32,156 bases of DNA from Opitutia bacterium (GTDB lineage Bacteria > Verrucomicrobiota > Verrucomicrobiia > Opitutales > UBA953): the NCBI GenBank assembly GCA_947456525.1, contig CANGRI010000012.1:1-32156 (forward strand), in the 5' to 3' direction. Position 1 is the first letter of the stretch. Each line of letters begins with the position of its first letter. Under the pieces are notes generated by a model that did no database searches, had not been told where the DNA came from, and worked only from the letters and a program-made list of their open reading frames with translations. Below are positions 7,888 through 16,738 of the stretch, one piece after another. The position numbers and the translations under genes are program-made.

Positions 7888-9410
7888 TTGCCGAACAGGA
7901 CGAAGAGACCGCCGAGGATCGAGGCCGCGGTGAGCGCGCCGATCAGGAAGCGGGTGCCGAACGGAACCTCGAGCGGAGCCAGCTCTTCGTTGTCTTCGGT
8001 CGGACGGACCACCGCTTCGCGGAGGATCGAGAAGTAGTAATGGATGCTGATCGCGACGCCGATGAGGGCGGCGCCCAGGACCCACCAGAGCTTGGCGGCG
8101 ACGAGCAACGTCAGGATGAGCAGCTTGGCGATGAAGCCGACCGAGGGCGGCACGCCGGCGAGGGAGCCGATGCCGAAGCCGAGCGAGCTGGCGAGGATCG
8201 GGGAGCGGCGCAGCAGGCCGCGGAGGGCGAGCTGAGGACGACGGTGGTCTTCGACCGCCGGCAGCGAGACGAGCGCCTGGGCGGTGAGGAACGTGCCGAC
8301 GACGTAGGCCAGGAGGTAGATCACGACGACCTGTTCGACGTTATAACCGAAGGCGGTGGCCCCCGGGAGCACCAGCGCGGCGGTGACGGCGGCGAGGATG
8401 AAGCCCGCGTGCGAGACGCCGGAAAGCGCGAGCGTGCGCTTCACATCGGTGGTGGAGAGCGCGGCGAGGTTGCCGACAAGCAGGGTCGTGACGGCGGCGA
8501 CCGCGAGGAGCGGGGCGAGCTTGACGGCCAGCGGGGCGAACGGTCCGGTCACGAGCAGGAGCAGCGTGAGGGCGCCGGCGGCCTTGGAGGCGGTGCCGAG
8601 GAAGGCGGTCGTCGGCGTCGGAGCGCCCTGATAGACGTCAGGGATCCAGGCGTGGAACGGGAAGGCGCCGAGCTTGAAGGCCACGCCGCCGAGGATCAGC
8701 GCGATGCCGGCGAGCGTCAGGGGCGAGACCGCATGGGCGGCGGTCTGCGTGGCGAGGGCCTTGCCGATCTGGGTGAAGTTGAGCGAATCGGCGACGCCGG
8801 CCGAACCGAGCGCACCGTAGACGAGGACCATGCCCATCAGGAGTAGGGCGGAGCTGAGTCCGCCGGCCACGAGGTATTTCACGCCGGCTTCGAGCGAGGC
8901 GTCGCTGCGGCGGAGGTAGCCGACGAGCACGTAGAGGCCGACGGCGGCCGTCTCGAGCGAGAGGAAGAACGTCACGAAGTGGTTCGACTGGACGAGCAGC
9001 ATGAACGCGGCGGTCACGACCAGCAGCACGTGGTGGTAGTCCGCGACGGCGGCGTCCCGCTGGCGCAGGAAGCCTTCCGCGAGGAAGCTCGTCAGCAGCG
9101 CGGAGAGCAGGAAGATCAGGCGCACGCCGCCGAAGGGCAGGTTCTGGCGCAGCAGTCCGGCGAACGACTCGATGTCGTTCGTCGGGGTCCACGGTCCGGT
9201 CGTCAGCGCCATCACGGCGACGAGCACGAGGCCCGTGCGGGCCGACACCGGGATCATCGCGCGGAGCGATTTCGGCAGGAACATCGCCTGCAGGAGGCAG
9301 AGGAGCGAGAGGCCGGCGACGGCGATCTCGGGGAGGATGGTCAGCCAGTCGGCCCGGCGCGGGGCCAGGGCCTTGAAGACCGGATCGATATCGGCGAGGA
9401 AAGGAATCAT
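7884..9410 (-). CDS. nuoN: NADH-quinone oxidoreductase subunit N
   Basis: 508 aa polytopic; FKLGAFPFHAWIPDVYQGAPTPTTAFLGTASKAAG. Confidence 0.93.
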   Translation of the reverse strand: MIPFLADIDPVFKALAPRRADWLTILPEIAVAGLSLLCLLQAMFLPKSLRAMIPVSARTGLVLVAVMALTTGPWTPTNDIESFAGLLRQNLPFGGVRLIFLLSALLTSFLAEGFLRQRDAAVADYHHVLLVVTAAFMLLVQSNHFVTFFLSLETAAVGLYVLVGYLRRSDASLEAGVKYLVAGGLSSALLLMGMVLVYGALGSAGVADSLNFTQIGKALATQTAAHAVSPLTLAGIALILGGVAFKLGAFPFHAWIPDVYQGAPTPTTAFLGTASKAAGALTLLLLVTGPFAPLAVKLAPLLAVAAVTTLLVGNLAALSTTDVKRTLALSGVSHAGFILAAVTAALVLPGATAFGYNVEQVVVIYLLAYVVGTFLTAQALVSLPAVEDHRRPQLALRGLLRRSPILASSLGFGIGSLAGVPPSVGFIAKLLILTLLVAAKLWWVLGAALIGVAISIHYYFSILREAVVRPTEDNEELAPLEVPFGTRFLIGALTAASILGGLFVLFGN

Positions 9411-9422
9411 CGGACGGAAAGA

Positions 9423-10970
9423 TTAGCGCTTAACTGGAGCGGCGGGGGCGGCCTTGACGGGCGCCTTGGCGTTATGCTGCGAGTAGGTGGTGATGCCTGC
9501 GGCCACGGGATTGACGGACTTGGTCACGAGCGAGGGCACGAAGCCGATCGTCAGCGAAGCGCCGAGGAGGATGAAGGCGGCGAAACGCTCGGCCCAGCCG
9601 AGGTCGCCGAAGGGGGCGGAGGCGAAGCGCTTCTCGAGCGCCTCAGAAGCCGGACCGAAGAACGTGGAGGCCACGGCGCGGAGCGCGTAGACGGCCGAGA
9701 TCACGACGGTCGAGGCGACGATCGCCTGCAGCCAGAGCGGCTGGGCGCGGAGGGCGAGGAAGACGCCGACTTCGCCCCAGAAATTGCCGAAGCCGGGGAG
9801 GCCGATGGAGGCCATGGTCGCGGCGACGAAGAGCGCGGCGAGGACCGGCGTGCGCGTGGCGAGGCCGCCCAGTTCGTCGAGGCGGTAGGTGCCGGCGCGG
9901 GCGCGGACGGCGTTGGCGAGCAGGAACAGCGCGGCGCAGGACAGGCCGTGCGCGACCATCAGGAAGGCGGCGGCGTCGAGGCCGTCGGCCTTGCCGGAGA
10001 CGCCGCAGACCCAGATGCCGAGGAAGATCGGCCCCATGTGGGCGACGGAGCTCCAGGACAGCAGCTGCTTGAGGTCGCGTTGCGCGAGGCAGATGAAGCC
10101 CACGAGGACGACGTTCGCGACGGCGAACCAGAGGAACCAGGTGCCGAGCGAGCCGCCGGTGATGTCGAGGCTGCTGAGGCCGAGGAGGATGATGCCGTAG
10201 AGGCCGAACTTCTTCAGGGCGCCGGCGTGGAGCATCGACACCGGGGTCGGCGCGGCCGAGTAGCCGGGTGCGGCCCAGGAATGGAACGGGAAGAGCGAGG
10301 CGAGCGTGCCGAGGCCGAAGAGCACCAGCGCGCCGGTGGCGGCGGGGATGTGCTGGGCGTTCTGGAGGCCGTCGGCGACCTTCACGAAGGTCGCGCCGGC
10401 GATGTCGACGCCGGAGACGTCGATCGCGATGAGGATGCCCGCGAGGGACGCCATGGCGCCGGCGGTCAGGTAGATCGCCATCTGCATGGCGGCCGGACGG
10501 CGTCCTTCACCGCCCCAGAAGAGCGTGAGGATGAACGTCGGGATCAGCGCGAACTCATGGAAGAAATAGAACCCGACGAGGTGGTTGGTGCCGAACACGC
10601 CGAGCGTGCCGCCGAGCATGAAGAGAATGAGGCCGAGGTACGTGTTACGTCCTTCGACTTCCTGCGTGAGGGCCTTGACGCCCGCGGCGAGGCCGATGAG
10701 CGAGGTCATCGCCAGGAGCGGCGCGCCGAGGCCGTTGAGGGCGAAGCCGAAGCCCCAGAAGCCTTCGGAGACGAACTGCTGCGGCGAGGTGGAAGGATTC
10801 GCCCAGAGGACGAGCAGCCAAGGGCCGAGGACGGCCGGGATGGCGAAGCCGCCGAAGGCGAAGCCCGAGGCGAAGCTGCGAGGGAGGTTGCGTCCGGCGA
10901 GCAGGATCAGGCCGACGATGATCGGGGCCGTGATGGCGAGCTGCAGGAGCGAGGCGGGAAAAGTGTCCAT
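9423..10970 (-). CDS. nuoM: NADH-quinone oxidoreductase subunit M
   Basis: 515 aa polytopic; GFYFFHEFALIPTFIL, LFPFHSWAAPGYSAAPTPVSMLHAGALKKFGLYGI; position between nuoL and nuoN. Confidence 0.92.
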   Translation of the reverse strand: MDTFPASLLQLAITAPIIVGLILLAGRNLPRSFASGFAFGGFAIPAVLGPWLLVLWANPSTSPQQFVSEGFWGFGFALNGLGAPLLAMTSLIGLAAGVKALTQEVEGRNTYLGLILFMLGGTLGVFGTNHLVGFYFFHEFALIPTFILTLFWGGEGRRPAAMQMAIYLTAGAMASLAGILIAIDVSGVDIAGATFVKVADGLQNAQHIPAATGALVLFGLGTLASLFPFHSWAAPGYSAAPTPVSMLHAGALKKFGLYGIILLGLSSLDITGGSLGTWFLWFAVANVVLVGFICLAQRDLKQLLSWSSVAHMGPIFLGIWVCGVSGKADGLDAAAFLMVAHGLSCAALFLLANAVRARAGTYRLDELGGLATRTPVLAALFVAATMASIGLPGFGNFWGEVGVFLALRAQPLWLQAIVASTVVISAVYALRAVASTFFGPASEALEKRFASAPFGDLGWAERFAAFILLGASLTIGFVPSLVTKSVNPVAAGITTYSQHNAKAPVKAAPAAPVKR

Positions 10971-10973
10971 GAA

Positions 10974-12821
10974 TTAGCGGGCGATGAGGAACCAGGCCAG
11001 GAAGAGGGAACCGAGGACGATCCAGAACGCGTAGGCGCGCGTCTGACCGCGGTGGAAGGAACGGCCGGAAAGGTAGCCGAGCACGGCCGGGACGCCTCCG
11101 CCGATCCAGCGCACGGCGACGCCGTTGATGAGGAGCAGGTCGAGGAAGGCGATGAACTCCGAGACGCGACGCTGCACGGAGTCGACATACCAGCGGTACA
11201 GGCCGTCCATCCAGCGATGCTCGAGGAGGTGGTAGGTGCGGGGCGAGACGACCTGCAGCGCGTCGGCGCCGCGGACGGTGCCGTAGAACTTCAGGGCGCC
11301 GCAGAAGCCGAGGGCGAGCGAGAGCAGGCCGACGATCGTCGAGGGCGCGGTCAGGTGGAAGGAGACTTCGCCGAGGGCGTGCTCGATCGGCTTCAGCGAG
11401 CCCGCGGGGATGATCGCATGGGCGAGGAAACCGCCGGCGACGGAGTAGACGAGGCCGAGCACGACGAGCGGCAGGGTCATCGTCCAAGGCGACTCATGGG
11501 CATGGGACGCTTCTTCGGAGTTCGCTTCGCCGAGGAAGACCAGGCGGATCATGCGGCCGCTGTAGAGGCAGGTCGCGAGCGCCGCGAGGGCCAGGAAGGC
11601 GAAGATCGCGATATGGTCGCCATGGTAGGCGGCCTCGATGATGGCGTCCTTGGAGTACCAGCCGGCGAGGAAGGGCACGGCGCAGTTCGAGAGCGTCGCG
11701 GCGATGAACGTCGCGGCGGTGAGCGGCATCTTCTTCAGGAGGCCGCCCATCTTGAGCATATCCTGCTCGTGGTGGCAGCCGTGGATGACGGAGCCGGCGC
11801 CGAGGAACAGCGTGGCCTTGAAGAACGCGTGCATCGCCATGTGCATCAGCGCGAGCTCGGGGTGGCCGAGGCCCAGGGCGCAGCCCATGATGCCGAGGTG
11901 CGCGAGCGTGGAGTAGGCGAGGGACTTCTTGATGTCCGTCTGCGCGAGGGCGCAGAGGCCGGCCAGCGCGGCCATGCCGGCGCCGGAGATCGCGATGAAG
12001 TGGAGGACCTCAGGGGCGAGCAGGAAGCTCACGCGGGCCATGAAGTAGACGCCCGCGGCCACCATCGTCGCGGCGTGGATGAGCGCCGAGACCGGCGTCG
12101 GGCCGGCCATCGCGTCCGTGAGCCAGACGTGGAGCGGGAACTGGGCGGACTTGCCGAGGAAGCCGCACATGAGCAGCGCGCCGACGGCGACGGGGATGGT
12201 CTTGGCGGCGGCCGCGTGGTCCTTGAGCGCGGCGAAGTCGACCGTGCCGTAAAGCGAGAGGCACATCGCGATGCCGAGGATGAAGCCGAGGTCGCCGACG
12301 CGGTTGGTGATGAACGCCTTCTTTGAGGCGGCGGCGGCGAAGTCCTTGTCGAAGTAGTGCGCGATCAGCATGTACGAGCTGAAGCCCACGAGCTCCCAGT
12401 AGACGAACGTCATGAGCAGGTTGTCGGCGACGACGATGCCCAGGATCGAGAACATGAAGATCGAGAGACCGGCGAAGAAGCGGCCGCGGGCCGGATCTTC
12501 CTTCATGTAGCCGACGGAGAAGAGGTGGATCCACGCGGCGACGAACGACACCACGAAGAGCATCAGGCGCGCGTTGGCGTCGATGAGGTAGCCGAAGCCG
12601 AGGCTGACGCCGCCGAACTTCGCGAGTTCGACGTGCCAGGTGACGTCTCCGGTGGCGGACGTGAGCAGCTTGAGGGCGAGGCCGGCGATGACGAAGGCGA
12701 CCGCGGTGGAGAACCACGCGGCGAGCGCGCCGGCGCGGCGCAGGAACAACGCGGAGAGCGCGGCGGCGCCCAGCGGCAGGAACAGGATCCAGTGGACCAG
12801 GGACGAGAGGTCGGAAGGCAT
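10974..12821 (-). CDS. nuoL: NADH-quinone oxidoreductase subunit L
   Basis: 615 aa; YWELVGFSSYMLI, FPLHVWLTDAMAGPTPVSALIHAATMVAAGVYF, SLAYSTLAHLGIM, HAFFKATLFLGAGSVIH. Confidence 0.95.
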   Translation of the reverse strand: MPSDLSSLVHWILFLPLGAAALSALFLRRAGALAAWFSTAVAFVIAGLALKLLTSATGDVTWHVELAKFGGVSLGFGYLIDANARLMLFVVSFVAAWIHLFSVGYMKEDPARGRFFAGLSIFMFSILGIVVADNLLMTFVYWELVGFSSYMLIAHYFDKDFAAAASKKAFITNRVGDLGFILGIAMCLSLYGTVDFAALKDHAAAAKTIPVAVGALLMCGFLGKSAQFPLHVWLTDAMAGPTPVSALIHAATMVAAGVYFMARVSFLLAPEVLHFIAISGAGMAALAGLCALAQTDIKKSLAYSTLAHLGIMGCALGLGHPELALMHMAMHAFFKATLFLGAGSVIHGCHHEQDMLKMGGLLKKMPLTAATFIAATLSNCAVPFLAGWYSKDAIIEAAYHGDHIAIFAFLALAALATCLYSGRMIRLVFLGEANSEEASHAHESPWTMTLPLVVLGLVYSVAGGFLAHAIIPAGSLKPIEHALGEVSFHLTAPSTIVGLLSLALGFCGALKFYGTVRGADALQVVSPRTYHLLEHRWMDGLYRWYVDSVQRRVSEFIAFLDLLLINGVAVRWIGGGVPAVLGYLSGRSFHRGQTRAYAFWIVLGSLFLAWFLIAR

Positions 12822-12830
12822 CGGAAAGGC

Positions 12831-13139
12831 TTAGTCGCGGAGGGTGGTGAGCGCGTCGGACTGCACCGTGCCGCGCTTGCGGAACAGGGCGACGATGAGC
12901 GCGAGGCCGACGGCGACCTCGGCGGCCGCGACGGTGATGACGAAGAAGACGAGGACGGCGCCGTCCATGGTGCGGTTGAAGCGCGAGAAGGCGACGAGCG
13001 CCAGCGTGGCGGCGGCGAGCATGAGCTCGAGGCACATGTAGACCACGAGCAGGTTGCGGCGCATGAGCACGCCGGTCAGGCCCAGGACGAAGAGGAGGCC
13101 CGCCAGGATGAGGTGGTGAGCGAGGGAGGTGTTTTCCAT
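12831..13139 (-). CDS. nuoK: NADH-quinone oxidoreductase subunit K
   Basis: 102 aa; LTGVLMRRNLLVVYMCLELMLAAATLALVAF...VITVAAAEVAVGLALIVALFR. Confidence 0.95.
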   Translation of the reverse strand: MENTSLAHHLILAGLLFVLGLTGVLMRRNLLVVYMCLELMLAAATLALVAFSRFNRTMDGAVLVFFVITVAAAEVAVGLALIVALFRKRGTVQSDALTTLRD

Positions 13140-13149
13140 GGCGGAAAGA

Positions 13150-13683
13150 TCAGGCGTTGGACTCGGGGTTGTCCTTGCTCAGCGAGACGACGCCGACGAG
13201 GGCGACGAGGAGCAGGAAGCCGGCGATTTCCAAGGGCAGGAGATACTTCGTGTAGAGGAGGCGGCCGAACGACTTGGCGGCGGTGGTGAACTCGGCGGGG
13301 TTCGTCGAGAGTTCGGGCGGCGTGGCGCCGGCCTTGACGGCGGAGACGGCGCCGGACCAGTGGAAGAGCCAGAGCACGCCGGCGGCCAGGAGGAAGAAGG
13401 TGGCGAGGCCGAGCGCGGCGGTCTTCCACGGATAAGCGCCCGTGGGGTCCTCGGTATCGAGGAGCATGATGATGAACAGGAAGAGCACCATCACGGCCCC
13501 GGCGTAGACGAGGACCTGCAGCACGCCGAGGAAGTAGGCGTCCAACAGGAAGAAGTCGGCGGCCACCCCGACCAAGGCCAGGATCATCCCCATGGCGGAG
13601 GTCACCGCATTGCGGCTGAGGACCAAGAGAAGGGCAGCCCCGAGGGTCAGAGCTGCGAAGAAAATAAACAGGCCGTCCGGCAT
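13150..13683 (-). CDS. nuoJ: NADH-quinone oxidoreductase subunit J
   Basis: 177 aa; SRNAVTSAMGMILALVGVAADFFLLDAYFLGVLQVLVYAGAVMVLFLFIIMLLD. Confidence 0.94.
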   Translation of the reverse strand: MPDGLFIFFAALTLGAALLLVLSRNAVTSAMGMILALVGVAADFFLLDAYFLGVLQVLVYAGAVMVLFLFIIMLLDTEDPTGAYPWKTAALGLATFFLLAAGVLWLFHWSGAVSAVKAGATPPELSTNPAEFTTAAKSFGRLLYTKYLLPLEIAGFLLLVALVGVVSLSKDNPESNA

Positions 13684-13758
13684 TTGTCGGAAGGTAGGGC
13701 GGGGGGAGGTATTGGAAAGGAGAAAACGCCCCTAAATGCCCTTTTTTGCCACTTTATG

Positions 13759-13781
13759 GGGGTCATTAGCCCCCTGACCCC
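13759..13781. promoter_or_regulatory. Inverted repeat GGGGTCA-N9-TGACCCC between folA and nuoJ
   Basis: Perfect 7-bp arms (13759-13765 / 13775-13781), seen directly. Confidence 0.5.
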
Positions 13782-13797
13782 GTAGACCCCTTAATTA

Positions 13798-13813
13798 TGA
13801 GCGAAAACGCTCA
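13798..13813 (-). other. Hairpin TGAGCG-TTTT-CGCTCA just downstream of folA; possible weak terminator
   Basis: 6-bp perfect stem 6 bp after the folA stop; followed on the minus strand by ATAATTAA rather than a U-tract. Confidence 0.4.
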
Positions 13814-13818
13814 ATACC

Positions 13819-14289
13819 TCAAAGCGGCCGGTGCCGACGCATCACGCAGCTGGGGTGTTGGGCGATGACTTCCCCGGCGTCGAAGCGACCGGTCCAATCC
13901 GGGAAAAAGGCGTCCGCCTCAGGTTCCATGTCCACATGGGTCAGGATCAGTTCGGAACACCAGGGCAGGGCTTCGGCGTAGAGCGCGGCCCCGCCGGCCA
14001 GGAAGAGGGTCTTGGACGGTTCGACCTGCGCGGCCTCCTGCCAATCCTTGGCGACGATGATGCCGGGGGCGCTGAAACCGGAGCGGCTGAGCACGACGGT
14101 GGTGCGGCCGGGAAGCGGGCGGCCGATGGACTCATACGTCTTGCGACCCATGAGCAAGACCTGGCCCATGGTGGTCGCCTTGAAGAAAGCGAAGTCCTCC
14201 GGGATGCGCCACGGCAGCTTGTTGTTCAGGCCGATGCCGCGGTTGCGCGCGACGGCCGCGATGGCGATGAGCGGTCGGCCGAGGTCCAT
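13819..14289 (-). CDS. folA: Dihydrofolate reductase
   Basis: 156 aa; PLIAIAAVARNRGIGLNNKLPWRIPEDFAFFKATTMGQVLLMGRKTYESIGRPLPGRTTVVLSR; directly downstream of thyA. Confidence 0.95.
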   Translation of the reverse strand: MDLGRPLIAIAAVARNRGIGLNNKLPWRIPEDFAFFKATTMGQVLLMGRKTYESIGRPLPGRTTVVLSRSGFSAPGIIVAKDWQEAAQVEPSKTLFLAGGAALYAEALPWCSELILTHVDMEPEADAFFPDWTGRFDAGEVIAQHPSCVMRRHRPL

Positions 14290-14293
14290 GACG

Positions 14294-15139
14294 TCAGATG
14301 GCGACGGGCGCCTTGATCGCCGGATGCGGGTCGTAGCCTTCGATCGCGATGTCTTCGAACTTGAACGCGAAGAGGTCCTTCACGTCGGGGTTCAGCACCA
14401 GGCGGGGCAGGGCGCGCGTCTCGCGCGAGAGCTGCAGTTCGACCTGCTCCACGTGGTTGGAATAGATGTGCGCGTCGCCGAAGGTATGCACGAAATGGCC
14501 CGGTTTCAGGCCCGTGACCTGCGCGATCATGTGCGTGAGCATCGCGTAGCTGGCGATGTTGAACGGCACGCCGAGGAAGAGGTCCGCGCTGCGCTGGTAC
14601 AGCTGGCAGCTGAGGCGTCCGTCGGTCGAGACGTAGAACTGGAAGAGCGTGTGGCAAGGGGGCAGGGCCACCTTGTCGGCCTCCAGCGGATTCCAGCCGG
14701 TGACGATGAGGCGGCGGCTCGAAGGGTTGCGCTTGATCTCCTCCACGACGCGGCGGACCTGGTCGACGCCGTCGTTCGCATACGTGCCATCAGGCTTTTT
14801 CGTGGCCCCGAAATTACGCCACTGGTGGCCGTAGACCGGGCCGAGGTCGCCCTCGGCGCGGCCGAACTTGGCGCACTGCTCGGCGGTGGCCCACTCGTTC
14901 CAGATGCTGACGCCGCGCTCGGTGAGCCAGGCGTTCTGGGTGCTGCCCGAGAGGAACCAGAGGAGTTCGTGCGTGATCGACTTCACGTGCACCTTCTTGG
15001 TCGTGAGCAGCGGGAAGCCTTCGGCGAGGTCGAAGCGGAGCTGCGCCCCGAAGATCCCGATCGTGCCCGTGCCGGTGCGGTCGCCCCGGATTTCTCCGTG
15101 CTGCCGGACGTGGCGAAGCAGGTCGAGATAGGCCTTCAT
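14294..15139 (-). CDS. thyA: Thymidylate synthase
   Basis: 281 aa; [20 protein letters not shown]...[12 protein letters not shown]...[26 protein letters not shown]. Confidence 0.97.
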   Translation of the reverse strand: MKAYLDLLRHVRQHGEIRGDRTGTGTIGIFGAQLRFDLAEGFPLLTTKKVHVKSITHELLWFLSGSTQNAWLTERGVSIWNEWATAEQCAKFGRAEGDLGPVYGHQWRNFGATKKPDGTYANDGVDQVRRVVEEIKRNPSSRRLIVTGWNPLEADKVALPPCHTLFQFYVSTDGRLSCQLYQRSADLFLGVPFNIASYAMLTHMIAQVTGLKPGHFVHTFGDAHIYSNHVEQVELQLSRETRALPRLVLNPDVKDLFAFKFEDIAIEGYDPHPAIKAPVAI

Positions 15140-15243
15140 GGGTCTCGGTTATTCTCCGGAAAGCCCCCGCCGCAACACGGAAAGCCGAACCTTTCGCCCT
15201 TGCCTACCCGCCCTCCGGGAGACACCCCTTTGGGGTAGCCAAC

Positions 15244-16728
15244 ATGAGCGAAAAGCCCGACCTCAACGCCATCTCCCACGACCTGCATGCGGTCCGTAAG
15301 GAGAAGCTCGCCCTCCTCCGCGCCGCGGGCGAAGACCCCTTTCGCGCCGAGTGGAGCCAGACCCATGTCTCGAACGAATGCCCGGCCCTGCTACCCGAAG
15401 GCGTCGAGGAAGGCCCCGAGGTCTCCGTCGCCGGCCGCATCGTCGCCCTGCGCGTCATGGGCAAGGCGAGCTTCGTCAAGATCCTCGACCGCGGCGGCAT
15501 CATCCAGACCTACTTCACCCGCGACGCCTTGGGCGACGCGTACGATACGCATTTCAAGAAGATGGTCGACTCCGGCGACTTCGTCGGCGTCCGCGGCAAG
15601 CTCTTCCGCACGAAGACCGGCGAGGTCACCGTCCGCGTGGCCGAATACAAGCTGGTCTCGAAGTCCCTCCGCCCGCTGCCCGAGAAGTGGGCCGGCCTGA
15701 CCGACGCCGAGAAGATCTATCGCCAGCGCTACCTGGACCTCGTCGTCAACGAGGAGTCCCGCCGCCGCCTCTTCATCCGCAGCCGCGTGGTCGAATCGAT
15801 CCGCCGCTTCCTCTGGAGCCGCCAGTTCACCGAGGTCGAGACCCCGGCCCTGCACGCCATCGCCGGCGGCGCCGCGGCCCGTCCGTTCGAGACGCATTCC
15901 AACGCGCTCGACTGCGACTTCTACCTGCGCATCGCCCTCGAGCTGCACCTCAAGCGCTGCCTCGTCGGCGGCATGGACCGCGTCTTCGAGATCGGCCGCG
16001 TCTTCCGCAACGAAGGCGTCTCGGTGAAGCATAGCCCCGAGTTCACGATGCTCGAGGCCTACCAGGCCTACACCGACTACCGCGGCATGATGGAACTCGT
16101 CCGCTCGATGATCCAGAAGGTCTGCGCCGAAGTCCTCGGCACGACCAGCGTCGTCCGCCCCGACGGCGTCGCGATCGAACTCGGCGGCGAATGGCGCGAA
16201 GCGAAGTACAAGGACCTCATCCTCGAGCGCACGGGCGACCCGCAGTGGTTCTCCCGCACGAAGGAGGAGAAGATCGCCGCGTGCAAGGCCCTCGGCCTCC
16301 ACGAGCCGCGCGCCGACTGGGAAGATTTCGAAGTCACCAACGAGGTGTTCGGCAAGCTCATCGAGCCGGGCCTCATCCAGCCGACCTTCGTCACGCACAT
16401 CCCGAAGGAGCTCTGCCCCCTCGCCAAGGTCACCGTCGGCGACGACTCGACGATCGACGTCTTCGAACTCTGCATCAACGGCCAGGAGATCGCTCCGGCC
16501 TACTCCGAGCAGAACGACCCCGGCGTGCAGCGCAAGATGCTGGAGATCCAGGCCGGCGCCGAGACCCAGAAGATCGACGAGGACTTCCTCCTCGCGCTCG
16601 AGCACGGCATGCCCCCCGCGGGCGGCCTCGGCATCGGCATCGACCGCCTGGTGATCCTGCTGACCGGCGCGGCCAACATCCGCGACGTCATCCTGTTCCC
16701 GACGCTCGCGCCCGAAGCGCAGGCCTGA
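15244..16728 (+). CDS. lysS: Lysyl-tRNA synthetase, class II
   Basis: 494 aa; OB-fold VAGRIVALRVMGKASFVKI, FEIGRVFRNEGVSVKHSPEFTMLEAYQAYTDY, PPAGGLGIGIDRLVILLTGAANIRDVILFPTL. Confidence 0.97.
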   Translation: MSEKPDLNAISHDLHAVRKEKLALLRAAGEDPFRAEWSQTHVSNECPALLPEGVEEGPEVSVAGRIVALRVMGKASFVKILDRGGIIQTYFTRDALGDAYDTHFKKMVDSGDFVGVRGKLFRTKTGEVTVRVAEYKLVSKSLRPLPEKWAGLTDAEKIYRQRYLDLVVNEESRRRLFIRSRVVESIRRFLWSRQFTEVETPALHAIAGGAAARPFETHSNALDCDFYLRIALELHLKRCLVGGMDRVFEIGRVFRNEGVSVKHSPEFTMLEAYQAYTDYRGMMELVRSMIQKVCAEVLGTTSVVRPDGVAIELGGEWREAKYKDLILERTGDPQWFSRTKEEKIAACKALGLHEPRADWEDFEVTNEVFGKLIEPGLIQPTFVTHIPKELCPLAKVTVGDDSTIDVFELCINGQEIAPAYSEQNDPGVQRKMLEIQAGAETQKIDEDFLLALEHGMPPAGGLGIGIDRLVILLTGAANIRDVILFPTLAPEAQA

Positions 16729-16738
16729 GTCCTTTCCC

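Noticed and set aside
7149-8846. 565-aa plus-strand ORF spanning the Xer gene and nuoN
   Set aside because: Out of frame with the clear Xer gene and antisense to nuoN; Arg/Ala-rich frame-shift translation.
8979-12326. 1115-aa plus-strand ORF
   Set aside because: Antisense to nuoN/nuoM/nuoL; highly charged, no recognisable domain; typical shadow ORF in high-GC DNA.
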